From an uncultured Wenzhouxiangella sp. (GTDB lineage: Bacteria > Pseudomonadota > Gammaproteobacteria > Xanthomonadales > Wenzhouxiangellaceae), in assembly GCA_913057195.1 (NCBI GenBank), contig CAJXNL010000007.1:1-64000 (forward strand): 64,000 nt of DNA, written 5' to 3'. Positions 26,188 through 34,867 of this stretch are shown here, piece after piece. Positions within the stretch are counted from its first letter, which is position 1, and every line of letters begins with the position of its first letter. A model generated the notes under the pieces. It ran no database searches. It was not told the DNA's origin and was given only the letters and a program-made list of their open reading frames with translations. The translations under genes were made by a program, and so were the position numbers.

Positions 26188-26647
26188 CGACGTAAAACAT
26201 CTGATTAAATGAAAATCGATGAACGCGCCGGGGGTCATCGGCAGGCTGAATGCTGACATTGAAATTAATCCGTTCCTCATCACGGATTCTGAAAGTGCCG
26301 ATGTAGTAAATCGCGCCGCGGTCTTCAACCTCGACCATTTCAATGTTTTTACGCTGCCCGGCGAGGTTGGCGGCATCCACGTTCACATCGGCATGCATGG
26401 GCTCATCCATGCCCTCGTCTTGGGTGCGAAGCACTGCAATGTTGATCAGGGCCAAGTTGCCCGATCGGGTGATCTCGTAAGCCCGAGCCACCTCAGCGGT
26501 CAACAGCGTGGTGTTAAAAGTATTGTAATGGGCGGTGTAGGGTCCAAAGGCCTCGAACTGCTCAGCCTTGGCGTCGTGACCAAGCGCTGAGGCCACGAGG
26601 AAGCAGAACATGATGCACGCGCTCAGGTGTTGGAGTTTTTGAGCCAT
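26180..26647 (-). CDS. DUF4426 domain-containing exported protein
   Basis: The product is 155 residues with a signal peptide (about 1-28, SACIMFCFLVASALGHDAKA) and a small beta-rich domain (YTAHYNTFNTTLLTAEVARAYEI ... FSFNQMFYVDD). This matches the DUF4426 family of periplasmic proteins with no known function. In pseudomonads it lies near metW/metX and yggT; here metX and metW are missing and trmH follows. Its ATG directly abuts the yggT stop (TAGATG), so translation is probably coupled. Confidence 0.88.
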   Translation of the reverse strand: MAQKLQHLSACIMFCFLVASALGHDAKAEQFEAFGPYTAHYNTFNTTLLTAEVARAYEITRSGNLALINIAVLRTQDEGMDEPMHADVNVDAANLAGQRKNIEMVEVEDRGAIYYIGTFRIRDEERINFNVSIQPADDPRRVHRFSFNQMFYVDD

Positions 26648-27187
26648 CTATAGCCCCAATAAAATCATTAAAAATTGAATGCCAATAATGGCCACCAGCG
26701 GGGATAAGTCCAACCCACCCAGACTGGGCAGCACACGCCGAATGGGCATCAACACCGGATCGACCAGTTGATAGATCAGTGGAATGATGGGGTGGCGCAA
26801 GCTGTGGCCCACCCAAGACAAGATCACGCTGATAATGATCAACACCAAGTAAGTGGTGAGCAACAACTGCAGCAGCTGCGTCAGGCTTGCGACCATCAAC
26901 ACCGCAAGGTTGATGTTTCGCCCCGATAGCGCGACCAACGCCACCAACGCGGCCAATTGCACCAGAAACATGGCGACCAATGCCGCCACATTGACTTGCT
27001 TGGTGCGCGGCAGCAGCTTGCTCAAGGGGGCAATCACAGGATTGGTGATTTGAACCAAAAACTGGACCACCGGGTTATAAAAATCAGCGCGATGGAACTC
27101 CAAGAGCAGGCGCATTAACAGCGCCAACAGATAAAGGTCTGTCGCAGTTTCAACCAAAAATCCCAAGGCCTGGCTCGTCGAACCCAT
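26648..27187 (-). CDS. yggT: YggT family membrane protein
   Basis: This 179-residue inner-membrane protein has two YGGT repeats, each with a hydrophobic helix, a short amphipathic segment and the pattern NPVIAPLSKLLP (about 48-59) or DPVLMPIRRVLP (about 144-155). Family members are linked to osmotic tolerance and, in plastids and cyanobacteria, to organisation of membrane complexes, but the molecular role is unknown. It lies 3 bases after proC. Confidence 0.93.
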   Translation of the reverse strand: MGSTSQALGFLVETATDLYLLALLMRLLLEFHRADFYNPVVQFLVQITNPVIAPLSKLLPRTKQVNVAALVAMFLVQLAALVALVALSGRNINLAVLMVASLTQLLQLLLTTYLVLIIISVILSWVGHSLRHPIIPLIYQLVDPVLMPIRRVLPSLGGLDLSPLVAIIGIQFLMILLGL

Positions 27188-27190
27188 GTG

Positions 27191-28045
27191 TTATGTCTCC
27201 TGTGGTTTTGGTGTTGGCGATGAAGGCGTGGCCGTTTGCCCCAGCGCTTGGGCCCGCTGCCACGCCGCCTCAATGGCCTGGTCAACGGTGGCTCCAAAAT
27301 CGGCCGAGTCAAAGACGGTGAGCGCTGCTTCCGTGGTGCCTCCCGGGGAGGTGACATTGCGACGAAGGGTGGAAGCATCCATGCCCTCGGCGCCGAGCAT
27401 TTTGCCCGCACCCAATGCAGTTTGATGGACCAGCGCCTTCGCCAGGGCGTCATCCATGCCGCGAGCGCTGGCGGCGTTAATCATGTGCTCGGCGAGCGCG
27501 AAAAAGTACGCCGGCCCAGAGCCTGACACCGCAGTCACCAAATCAAGCAGCGACTCGTCGTCAAGCCACACGTGTGTGCCGACTTGGTCCATCAAATGGC
27601 TGGCCAGCTGTCGATGTTCGGCGCTTGTTAGGGCGTTGCCCACCAAAGCGGTGATGCCCGCGCCCACCAAAGCAGGGGTGTTTGGCATGCAACGAACAAT
27701 GGCTTGTGCGCCCAGTGTTTTGGCCATTCGGTCTATGGTGATCCCGCCGGCCACGCTCATGACCATCGGTGGATTGGATGCGGGCCAAAGGGCCGCCAAC
27801 TGTTCAAGGGCTTCAGGCATCACCTGGGGTTTGACGGCCAAAACCACAACGTCGACACCCAGCCAGGCCGCCTCCAGCGTTTGGGTGGCATCAATGCCTT
27901 TTTCTGCCTTCAGGCGCTCGCAAACGCTCGCGTCGGGATCAACCACTCGAATGGATTGGGGCGAGGCCCCGCGGGTCAGCAGACCACCAATGATGGCGCT
28001 GGCCATATTGCCGCCACCAATAAATGTCACTTGGGTGCTTGTCAT
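27191..28045 (-). CDS. proC: Pyrroline-5-carboxylate reductase
   Basis: ProC (284 residues) reduces pyrroline-5-carboxylate to proline with NAD(P)H. Marks: Rossmann FIGGGNMASAIIGGL, VVVLAVKPQ, VMSVAGGIT, RCMPNTPALVGAG, and the C-terminal signature around SGSGPAYFF and GGTTEAAL. The start is ATG 28045 (MTSTQVTFIGGG). TACAAT ends 6 bases before it on the coding strand and no ribosome site is evident. It is followed closely by yggT. The last 15 residues are a Pro/Thr/Ser-rich tail beyond the fold. Confidence 0.96.
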   Translation of the reverse strand: MTSTQVTFIGGGNMASAIIGGLLTRGASPQSIRVVDPDASVCERLKAEKGIDATQTLEAAWLGVDVVVLAVKPQVMPEALEQLAALWPASNPPMVMSVAGGITIDRMAKTLGAQAIVRCMPNTPALVGAGITALVGNALTSAEHRQLASHLMDQVGTHVWLDDESLLDLVTAVSGSGPAYFFALAEHMINAASARGMDDALAKALVHQTALGAGKMLGAEGMDASTLRRNVTSPGGTTEAALTVFDSADFGATVDQAIEAAWQRAQALGQTATPSSPTPKPQET

Positions 28046-28074
28046 GTCTCTATTGTAGAGCAAGCGCTCAAAAA

Positions 28075-28770
28075 TCACGCCTTTTGTCGTGGCCCGAACA
28101 GCGCCGTTCCGACCCGAACCAAATTCGCGCCTTCGGCGATGGCCGCCTCCATGTCGTTGGACATGCCCGCTGACAAGGTATCAATATGGGGGTATTGCGT
28201 TTGTAATTGATCAAAGTGTGCTTTGAGATCGGCAAAGACCGCGCGCTGCTGATGGAGCGCTTGGCGCACCGCTGGAATCGCCATCAGCCCCCGCAAGCGA
28301 AGCCGAGGCGCCTGATGAATGGCTTGAGCCAAATCAGCAATCTCGGATGGCGCGCAGCCGGCCTTTTGTTCCTCGCCGTCCAGATTGACCTGGATGAGCA
28401 CATTCAGCTGCGGCGCAGATGAGGGGCGCTGATCGTTCAAGCGCTTGACCAGTTTGAGCCGATCGACGGTTTGCACCCAATCAAAGTGTTCTGCCAAAAG
28501 CTTGGTTTTATTCGATTGAATGGGACCGATGAAGTGCCAGATCAGGTCGGGATTGGCCAATGCTTGGATTTTCCCAACGCCCTCTGAGACATAGTTTTCC
28601 CCGAAAGCCCGTTGTCCAAGCGTGGCCAAGGCCTCAACAGCCTCCGCATCTCGGGTCTTGGAAACGGCCAGCAGCGCCACCGTCTCGGGGTCCCGTTGAG
28701 CGGCTTGGCATGCCGCTTGGATTCTGTCCAATGTCTTCTGATGGGCCAGTTTTAGGGTCGTAAAGTCCAT
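28075..28770 (-). CDS. yggS: YggS family PLP homeostasis protein
   Basis: This 231-residue PLP-binding TIM barrel of the YggS/PLPBP family has no catalysis of its own and buffers pyridoxal phosphate. Marks: the PLP lysine in LLAVSKTRDAEAV, GQRAFGENYVSEG, WHFIGPIQSNKTK, LIQVNLDGEEQKAG and LSAGMSNDMEAAIAEG. The start is ATG 28770. It opens the minus-strand run yggS-proC-yggT-DUF4426-trmH, with pdxH of the same cofactor pathway convergent at the far end. Confidence 0.95.
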   Translation of the reverse strand: MDFTTLKLAHQKTLDRIQAACQAAQRDPETVALLAVSKTRDAEAVEALATLGQRAFGENYVSEGVGKIQALANPDLIWHFIGPIQSNKTKLLAEHFDWVQTVDRLKLVKRLNDQRPSSAPQLNVLIQVNLDGEEQKAGCAPSEIADLAQAIHQAPRLRLRGLMAIPAVRQALHQQRAVFADLKAHFDQLQTQYPHIDTLSAGMSNDMEAAIAEGANLVRVGTALFGPRQKA

Positions 28771-28864
28771 AATGGGCTCTATTTTGGGCCAAAAAGCCCC
28801 CAAACGGGGTGTGGTGGGGCACCGTCGGGCCGCGATTTTCGGGCGCCGATGCTTGTTTTTTTAG

Positions 28865-28882
28865 TTTAACCTGGCGTTAACC
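28865..28882 (+). promoter_or_regulatory. Direct-repeat box TTTAAC-N5-GTTAAC upstream of two-component genes
   Basis: TTAACC occurs twice at exactly 11-bp spacing (28866-28871 and 28877-28882). Tandem hexamers at 11 bp are the usual layout for OmpR/PhoB-family response regulators, and the pattern resembles PmrA/QseB boxes (YTTAA-N6-YTTAA). It lies in front of an OmpR-family regulator gene, so autoregulation is likely. A -10-like TATCCT follows at 28893-28898. Confidence 0.45.
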
Positions 28883-28902
28883 GATTGAGTCGTATCCTAA
28901 AG

Positions 28903-29011
28903 TTGGTCAAGGTCTAAAGGTTTCTTCATTCTTTGGTCAGACTCCAATGTCGATGCCGATGGACAGGGCAGTGTGAGCCCGGGCAAGTGAAATTGCCCGG
29001 GCTATTTTTTT
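28903..29011 (+). ncRNA. Candidate small RNA or attenuated leader upstream of the response regulator gene
   Basis: This about 109-base stretch lies between the divergent yggS and response regulator genes and ends in a very strong intrinsic terminator. No plus-strand gene precedes it until pdxH, 3.4 kb upstream, so a transcript must begin locally. It can form a first stem (TTGG and GGTCT at 28903-28915 with AGACT-CCAA at 28939-28947) and contains TTGGTCA twice, 30 bases apart. It could be a free small RNA under the direct-repeat box, or a leader whose read-through controls the regulator gene. Confidence 0.35.
28976..29011 (+). terminator. Strong rho-independent terminator inside the regulator leader
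   Basis: A perfect 11-bp stem (AGCCCGGGCAA / TTGCCCGGGCT), a 6-base loop and ATTTTTTT. It ends 13 bases before the response regulator ATG. The T run makes it active only on the plus strand. Confidence 0.9.
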
Positions 29012-29024
29012 GTAGAATCGAAAC

Positions 29025-29717
29025 ATGCGCATACTCATTGTTGAAGACAACCGAGACATCGCCGCTAACCTGGGTGATTTCCTCTCTGATCGTGATCACG
29101 AGGTGGACTACGCCTATGATGGACCCACGGGCCTGAATCTGGCCAAGACGCATCCGTTCGATGCGCTGGTGCTCGATTTGTCTTTGCCGGGGATGGATGG
29201 GCTTGAAGTGGCACGCCAACTCCGGAACGAGGCCAAGATTGACATTCCGATTCTGATGCTCACCGCGCGTGATCAGCTGGAAGACAAGTTGGCTGGTTTC
29301 GATTCAGGGGCAGACGACTATTTGGTCAAACCCTTCGAATTGAAAGAGGTTGAGGCGCGAATAGAAGTGCTCGCTCGGCGCGGTCAAAGAATCAAGCCAG
29401 AGTCGCTGGTGGTTGGAGATTTGGAGTACAACCTCGAAACGTATCGGGTGACCCGCGCAGGGCAAACGATAGAGCTCAACCCGATCGGTCTCAAACTTTT
29501 GGAGAAGTTGATGAGCGAGTCGCCGGCTGTGGTCAGTCGCCGAGAGCTTGAGCATCATGTTTGGGGTGAGGAGTTGCCCGACAGCGACAGCCTCAGGGTG
29601 CATATACACTCACTTCGAACTGCCATCGATAAGCCTTTTGAGCATGGCATGATTCAGACCCGCCACGGCATAGGCTATAGCTTGGTTGCGCCGGATGAAG
29701 TATCGGCGACGTCTTAG
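29025..29717 (+). CDS. OmpR/PhoB-family response regulator
   Basis: The product is 230 residues. Receiver domain (1-115) with D51 as phosphate acceptor (ALVLDLSLPGMDG), T80 and K102 (LVKPFE); then a winged-helix DNA-binding domain (about 125-225) with SRRELEHHVWGEE and the end RHGIGYSL. It resembles PmrA/ColR/QseB-type regulators; the stimulus is unknown. The ATG follows a terminator by 13 bases and has no ribosome site; TAGAAT ends 6 bases before it, so leaderless translation or read-through from the leader are both possible. It overlaps the kinase gene by 23 bases. Confidence 0.93.
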   Translation: MRILIVEDNRDIAANLGDFLSDRDHEVDYAYDGPTGLNLAKTHPFDALVLDLSLPGMDGLEVARQLRNEAKIDIPILMLTARDQLEDKLAGFDSGADDYLVKPFELKEVEARIEVLARRGQRIKPESLVVGDLEYNLETYRVTRAGQTIELNPIGLKLLEKLMSESPAVVSRRELEHHVWGEELPDSDSLRVHIHSLRTAIDKPFEHGMIQTRHGIGYSLVAPDEVSATS

Positions 29718-30987
29718 AAGCCGACTGATTCTGTCGTTTTTGGTTTTTGGCACGCTTTTGAGCGTGCTGTTCGCCCTGGCCGTTTTGCTGGTCCAAAACC
29801 TCCTGGAAGATGCCCTGATCACCCAGACCTTGGCTGAAGAGGTTGATCAATACATTGTTGATCTTCGCCAAGACCCCACGTTGGTGGAACCTTTTTATAC
29901 GCGCATCCAAGGCTATGTCACGCGGCCTGATCGGGCCGACATTGTGCCGGCGCCGTTTCGAGCGTTGCCCACAGGGGTGCATGAGGTTGAAACCGACAAC
30001 GCCTACTACAAAGCCATCGTTCGCAAAGAAAGCGATTTTTGGGTCTTTCTCACCTACGACATCTCGGACAATCGCAAGCTCTCCAGGCAGTTAATCATGG
30101 CGCTGATCGCGGTGGTGATTTTTTTCTCGGCCTTGTCGCTTGCTTTGGGCGTGTGGTCATCAAGCCGGGTGTTGGCACCGGTCACCACGCTGGCCAAGCG
30201 CCTTGAGGCGCTGGATGAGAATGATCCCTCAGTCAACCTCCAGCAGCACTTTCCCGATGATGAAGTGGGGCAGTTGGCAGCCGCACTGGATGATTACGCT
30301 GCGCGCCAGCATGAGCTGATTGAGCGGGATCAAGCATTCAATGCTGACGTTTCCCACGAGCTCAGAACCCCGCTGGCAGTGATCACAGGCGCCACCGAAC
30401 TGATGCTGGCCCAACCGGATTTGACCGATCGAAATCGAGAGCGCTTGCTTCGGATTGCCAGGGCGGCACGCCAATCCACCGACACCACCACCGCGCTGCT
30501 GTATTTGGTGCGAGCCAACCACGGTGACTTGGGGTCTGAGTCGGCCCAATCTGTCTCGAATGTCGCCAGCCAAGTGTTGGACAATTACCGGCCGCTGATT
30601 GGTGAGCGGCCGCTGACACTGGAAATGACCGTCAACGATGAGGTCAGTGTGATCGCACCTGAAGCGGTCATTGCTGTGGTTGTGGGGAACCTGATTGGGA
30701 ATGCGGTGCGCTATACCAAAGCCGGCCAGGTGCATGTCGAAGTCGGTGACGGCGCCATCGCCATTCACGACACCGGTCCGGGCATCGATCCTGAAGAAAT
30801 GCCCCATGTCTTTGAGCGGCACTTCCGTGGTCGCGAGACGTCAGGCACGAAAGGGTCTGGGCTTGGTTTGTCCATCGTGAAGCGCCTGGTGGATTTGTAT
30901 GGGTGGCAGATTCAGTTCACCAATCGCCCTGAGGGTGGACTCACTGTGCATTTGCGGTTCTTCCCTGATCTTGACCCCTTGAAGTGA
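29695..30987 (+). CDS. Sensor histidine kinase, partner of the upstream regulator
   Basis: The product is 430 residues. Membrane helix 1 (about 11-33), a periplasmic sensor loop of about 100 residues (34-133), membrane helix 2 (about 134-157), a HAMP-like linker, the dimerisation domain with the phosphorylated H221 (SHELRTPLAV), and an ATPase domain with N box GNLIGNAVRYT, G1 HDTGPGID and G2 GSGLGLSIV. The sensor loop has no recognised fold or metal cluster. The start is ATG 29695, inside the end of the regulator gene, so the two are translationally coupled. Confidence 0.93.
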   Translation: MKYRRRLRSRLILSFLVFGTLLSVLFALAVLLVQNLLEDALITQTLAEEVDQYIVDLRQDPTLVEPFYTRIQGYVTRPDRADIVPAPFRALPTGVHEVETDNAYYKAIVRKESDFWVFLTYDISDNRKLSRQLIMALIAVVIFFSALSLALGVWSSSRVLAPVTTLAKRLEALDENDPSVNLQQHFPDDEVGQLAAALDDYAARQHELIERDQAFNADVSHELRTPLAVITGATELMLAQPDLTDRNRERLLRIARAARQSTDTTTALLYLVRANHGDLGSESAQSVSNVASQVLDNYRPLIGERPLTLEMTVNDEVSVIAPEAVIAVVVGNLIGNAVRYTKAGQVHVEVGDGAIAIHDTGPGIDPEEMPHVFERHFRGRETSGTKGSGLGLSIVKRLVDLYGWQIQFTNRPEGGLTVHLRFFPDLDPLK

Positions 30988-31001
30988 TAACGTACTGACA
31001 T

Positions 31002-31349
31002 ATGGCCATTGTCCAATGCCCCGTTTGTCAAAAGCGCATTTCCTCACTGTCAAAGGTGTGCCCCCACTGCAGCGCGCCGTTGGGTGAGATGACTCCAGAA
31101 AAACAGCGTGAGATTGCCGCGTTGAAACGACAGCGCCACATTCAGTGGGCCAAGCGGATCAGTTTGCTGGCGTTGACCTTGGCCTTGGCTGGCGCGTTGG
31201 GCTGGTGGTTTTTTGAAGACACAGGCTGGCAGTGGCCGCCGCCGCCCTGGGCCATGGGCGTGTTGGTGATGAGCTTCTTGTTTTATGTGGCAGGGCGCGC
31301 TTGGCTGCTGTGGCTTCACCTTTCGAGACCGAGACAACGGCGCTTTTAG
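31002..31349 (+). CDS. Small zinc-ribbon membrane protein
   Basis: The product is 115 residues. An N-terminal zinc ribbon (C6, C9, C20, C23: CPVC ... CPHC) is followed by a basic amphipathic stretch and two membrane helices (about 52-70 and 83-105), with a short basic end RPRQRRF. The ribbon would lie in the cytoplasm. It is 14 bases after the histidine kinase and probably cotranscribed, which suggests a link with that signalling pair; the function is unknown. No ribosome site is evident, and composition agrees with its neighbours. Confidence 0.7.
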   Translation: MAIVQCPVCQKRISSLSKVCPHCSAPLGEMTPEKQREIAALKRQRHIQWAKRISLLALTLALAGALGWWFFEDTGWQWPPPPWAMGVLVMSFLFYVAGRAWLLWLHLSRPRQRRF

Positions 31350-31411
31350 TCCACCCGTTCCCTTTCACTCATTCGGTCTTGGTGCCCTTAGGGGACTTCG
31401 GCTGATTTCGA

Positions 31412-32539
31412 TTAAAGGTCTTGTTTGTAGCGGACGTAGGGGATGCGACCGTAGATGTCACGCGTGCCGTCTTCGCTTGCCGCATCCGATGAAGGTGGAT
31501 TGTTGCCTGAATCAAGCACGTTGCTGACACCAACGCTGAACGATGCGCGCCCTGGCTGCCACGAGAACTCCAGATCGAAGCCATTGGCTGGGCTGTTGAT
31601 CGTCTGACCGTTGAGTTGTCCCAATCGGATCGGGCGGTTGGCATAGCGGCCAGACAGATCGCCACGGAAGTTGCCCCGCTGCCACCCGAAGTTCAGCTCG
31701 GCGGCATAACCGGTTTCGTTCAGCCGGCCGTCGCCGGTCAAAGCCATCGGATTGCCCAAATCCATCAAGCTGGTGCGTTGCCGGTAGCGGGCCAGTTGAA
31801 GCCCCAATAAGAACTCGCCCACGCGCTCGACCTCAATGCCAAAACTGACGTTCGCGCTGACCCCCTCGACCTCGCCGGCAGGACCGGCGGCGCGCTGACC
31901 GGGCAGGCCGAATAAATTCGCCACCTGATCAAGCGGTTGGCCCAGCTGCGCGCTGAGCTGATCGCTGTCACTGGTGCTCCGAAACAATGCCCCGCCGACC
32001 TCGATGTTGGGGGCCGCGGTCCACTGGCCTTGGATCTGAACCAGGTTCACCGCATCCTGCGGCACTGGCTGGTCGACAAACTGACAGTTTTCGGCCACGA
32101 ACGACTCCAGCGTTAACGTGTGTTGGCTGCACTGAATGTGGGCCAAGCTGGCCGTGTTGAGCTGCCACGCCTCCAATGACCACGAGACCCGATCGGCCTC
32201 ATCCACGGGCACGCCTTGGTTCAGGGCAGAGGCACCGGCGTCATTGCCCATGCGGTCGCCCAGACCGAGCACTCGCCCTGACAGCGGCAACGAAAGCGTG
32301 AGTTTGGGTCGGCTGCTGGGCAGGCTGAGTGCCGGTTGCGGCGCTGTCAGGCCCGCATTTAACGTCTGCTCGGCCGCTTCATCGGTCCGTTGCGCATTGG
32401 GTTGAGACTGCGCGGCAACGCTGCTGGCGATCAACAACGCGGCGGCCATCACCCCCATCGCCCAGGCGCACCCTGCCGTCCATCGCTTAAGAGGATGTAA
32501 GGCGGTGCTGGCGGTGATGATGTCAAGTCGTGTTGTCAT
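31412..32539 (-). CDS. Uncharacterised exported protein, possible outer-membrane barrel
   Basis: I do not recognise this 375-residue product. It has a basic N-terminus and a hydrophobic stretch (about 25-43, WAMGVMAAALLIASSVAAQ) that looks like a signal peptide, a low-complexity region, and then from about residue 150 alternating hydrophobic/polar strands (EVGGALF, ANVSFGIEVERVGEFLLGLQLA, YAAELNFGWQRGNFRGDLSGRY, FDLEFSWQPGRASFSVGVSNVL). The last part resembles the terminal strands of TonB-dependent receptors (SVGVSNVLD), but no plug domain is present. Two cysteines may form a disulfide. The start is ATG 32539 (MTTRLDII). It stands alone, divergent from tkt. Confidence 0.6.
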   Translation of the reverse strand: MTTRLDIITASTALHPLKRWTAGCAWAMGVMAAALLIASSVAAQSQPNAQRTDEAAEQTLNAGLTAPQPALSLPSSRPKLTLSLPLSGRVLGLGDRMGNDAGASALNQGVPVDEADRVSWSLEAWQLNTASLAHIQCSQHTLTLESFVAENCQFVDQPVPQDAVNLVQIQGQWTAAPNIEVGGALFRSTSDSDQLSAQLGQPLDQVANLFGLPGQRAAGPAGEVEGVSANVSFGIEVERVGEFLLGLQLARYRQRTSLMDLGNPMALTGDGRLNETGYAAELNFGWQRGNFRGDLSGRYANRPIRLGQLNGQTINSPANGFDLEFSWQPGRASFSVGVSNVLDSGNNPPSSDAASEDGTRDIYGRIPYVRYKQDL

Positions 32540-32751
32540 TATTGTCGTTAGAACCTGAAACCCCCAAAAAGTTTTGCGCTGAACCGCAGACAAGTTGGTG
32601 TTGCGCCAACGTGTCCTAAATTGTAGCAAACCCGCCCTGAACTTGCACTCAAAATCCGCCCGTTGGCCCCGATTGTCTTGATTGTTGGGGTTTGTGGAGG
32701 CACAATGCGAAGGGTTTTCAGGCCCATTGCTTGCTCAAAAAGAGACCTCCT

Positions 32752-34752
32752 TTGACCTCTATCGATCGTCGCACCCTTGCCAACGCCATTCGCGCCCTCG
32801 CCATGGACGCGGTTCAACAAGCCAACAGCGGACACCCCGGGATGCCGATGGGCATGGCCGACATCTGCGAGGTGCTTTACAACGACCACCTCAAGCACAA
32901 CCCCATGAATCCCCATTGGTGGGACCGTGATCGCTTGGTGGTGTCCAATGGACATGGATCCATGTTGCTCTACGCCGCTTTGCACTTAAGCGGCTATGCC
33001 GTTTCAATGGACGACATCAAAGCATTTCGCCAATACCAATCGGCCACACCAGGCCACCCTGAATACGGCCACACGCCGGGGGTGGAGACGACCACTGGCC
33101 CGCTGGGTCAGGGGTTGGCCAACGCGGTGGGCTTCGCTTTGGCGGAGAAGCTTCTTGCTGAACGCTACAACACCGAGGCGCGCTCGATCGTTGACCATTA
33201 CACGTGGGTGTTTGCAGGCGATGGGTGTTTGATGGAGGGCATTTCCCACGAGGCGTGCTCGCTGGCGGGAAGCTGGGGGTTAGGCAAGCTGGTGGTGTTT
33301 TACGATGACAATGCGATTTCCATCGATGGCGAGGTCGATGGCTGGTTCACTGACAATACCCCCGAGCGGTTCCGCGCCTATGGTTGGCAGGTGATCGAGA
33401 CGGTGGATGGCCACGACCCTAAAGCCATTGATGCGGCGATTCGGGCGGCCAAAGACGACACCTCACGGCCCACATTGATCTGCTGTCAGACCGTCATTGG
33501 CTGGGGGTCACCGAATAAGCAAGGCACCGCCGCCACCCATGGTGCGCCGCTCGGCGACGATGAAATCGAGGCCACGCGGCAAGCATTGGGGTGGACTCAC
33601 CCACCGTTCGATATTCCCGATGCCATCCGCGCAGGTTGGGATGCTCGCGAGCGTGGCCAACAGGCTGAAGCAGCGTGGAACAAGCGCTGGGCAGCCTATG
33701 AAAGCGCTTATCCAGACAGCGCCCAAGAACTGGCCAGGCGCATGCGCGGTGAGCTCCCCGCAGACTTTGATTTTGCCATGAATCAAGCGCTTGAGGCCTT
33801 GCAACAAGACACCAGCGGTGTCGCCACCCGCAAAGCCTCAGAAATGGCCCTCAATGCCATTGGCCCACATTTGCCTGAGTTAATCGGTGGCTCGGCCGAT
33901 TTGACTGGGTCCAACAACACCTTTTGGTCGGGCAGTGTTGACATCTTGGAAGACGGTGCGCGGGGCAATTACATCCACTATGGCGTCCGTGAGTTCGGCA
34001 TGACCGCCATTGCAAATGGCTTGAGCCTGCACGGCGGATTCATTCCCTACACTGGCACGTTTTTGGTGTTTTCTGACTATGCGCGCAATGCCTTGCGCAT
34101 GGCCGCATTGATTCAAACCCCCAATATCCACGTCTACACTCACGATTCCATTGGCTTGGGTGAAGACGGTCCCACACACCAACCCATCGAACACGTCGCC
34201 TCGCTGCGTTTGATTCCCAATCTGTCGGTGTGGCGTCCCGCCGATAAAACAGAAACCCTGGTGGCTTGGTGGGCGGCATTGAAAGAGACCCGCACCCCCT
34301 CGGCGTTGGTGCTGACCCGGCAAGGCCTGGCGCATCAGCCCAAGTCGGCCACGCAAATGGCCGACATTGAGCGGGGTGGTTATGTGTTGATCGATGCGCC
34401 ATCGCCCTCGCTGGTGCTGATGGCCACCGGCTCAGAGGTGGGGCTGGCCGTGGCAGTGGCGGCTCGGCTGTCTGATGAGGGGACGTCAGTGCGCGTGGTG
34501 TCCATGCCCAACCCGGATCGATTTGGTCGACAAGATCAGTCGTATCGGGATGCGGTGCTGCCGCCATCGGTGGGCAAGCGCGTCGCGATTGAGGCGGGTG
34601 TGAGCGCCTATTGGGCGCAGTGGGTCGGCGACCAGGGCCTCACCATTGGCATTGATGACTTTGGCGCATCGGCGCCTGCAGCGGTCTTATTTGAGGCGTA
34701 TGGCCTCGATGTCGAAGGCGTGATCGGTCGCATTAAAACCCACTTCGACTGA
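32752..34752 (+). CDS. tkt: Transketolase
   Basis: Transketolase (666 residues) moves two-carbon units between sugar phosphates with thiamine diphosphate, linking the pentose phosphate pathway and glycolysis. Marks: [27 protein letters not shown], the ThDP motif from GDGCLMEG to DDNAISIDG, the pyrimidine domain with [36 protein letters not shown], and a C-terminal domain. I use a TTG start at 32752: it gives the family's length and N-terminus ([22 protein letters not shown]), whereas the next upstream candidate, GTG 32692, adds 20 unrelated residues. It is the first gene of a central-carbon run. Confidence 0.95.
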   Translation: MTSIDRRTLANAIRALAMDAVQQANSGHPGMPMGMADICEVLYNDHLKHNPMNPHWWDRDRLVVSNGHGSMLLYAALHLSGYAVSMDDIKAFRQYQSATPGHPEYGHTPGVETTTGPLGQGLANAVGFALAEKLLAERYNTEARSIVDHYTWVFAGDGCLMEGISHEACSLAGSWGLGKLVVFYDDNAISIDGEVDGWFTDNTPERFRAYGWQVIETVDGHDPKAIDAAIRAAKDDTSRPTLICCQTVIGWGSPNKQGTAATHGAPLGDDEIEATRQALGWTHPPFDIPDAIRAGWDARERGQQAEAAWNKRWAAYESAYPDSAQELARRMRGELPADFDFAMNQALEALQQDTSGVATRKASEMALNAIGPHLPELIGGSADLTGSNNTFWSGSVDILEDGARGNYIHYGVREFGMTAIANGLSLHGGFIPYTGTFLVFSDYARNALRMAALIQTPNIHVYTHDSIGLGEDGPTHQPIEHVASLRLIPNLSVWRPADKTETLVAWWAALKETRTPSALVLTRQGLAHQPKSATQMADIERGGYVLIDAPSPSLVLMATGSEVGLAVAVAARLSDEGTSVRVVSMPNPDRFGRQDQSYRDAVLPPSVGKRVAIEAGVSAYWAQWVGDQGLTIGIDDFGASAPAAVLFEAYGLDVEGVIGRIKTHFD

Positions 34753-34817
34753 CCCAAAATCACCGTTTTTTAAGGCGTTTAGGGCGCCAAAGGGTGGTCT
34801 GGCGAGACCGGTCGCAG

Positions 34818-34823
34818 TACAAT
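34818..34823 (+). promoter_or_regulatory. Possible -10 box of gap
   Basis: TACAAT lies 44 bases before the gap start; the matching -35 (TGGTCT at 17-bp spacing) is poor. The same hexamer precedes aceE and fba. Confidence 0.3.
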
Positions 34824-34867
34824 TTAAGCAGCAATGACAACTTCAATTCTCAGCGGGGAGTGACAGC

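Noticed and set aside
28852..28861. T run on the plus strand as a terminator
   Set aside because: No stable stem of more than 4 bp precedes it, and no plus-strand transcript is expected there; it may be an AT-rich upstream promoter element.
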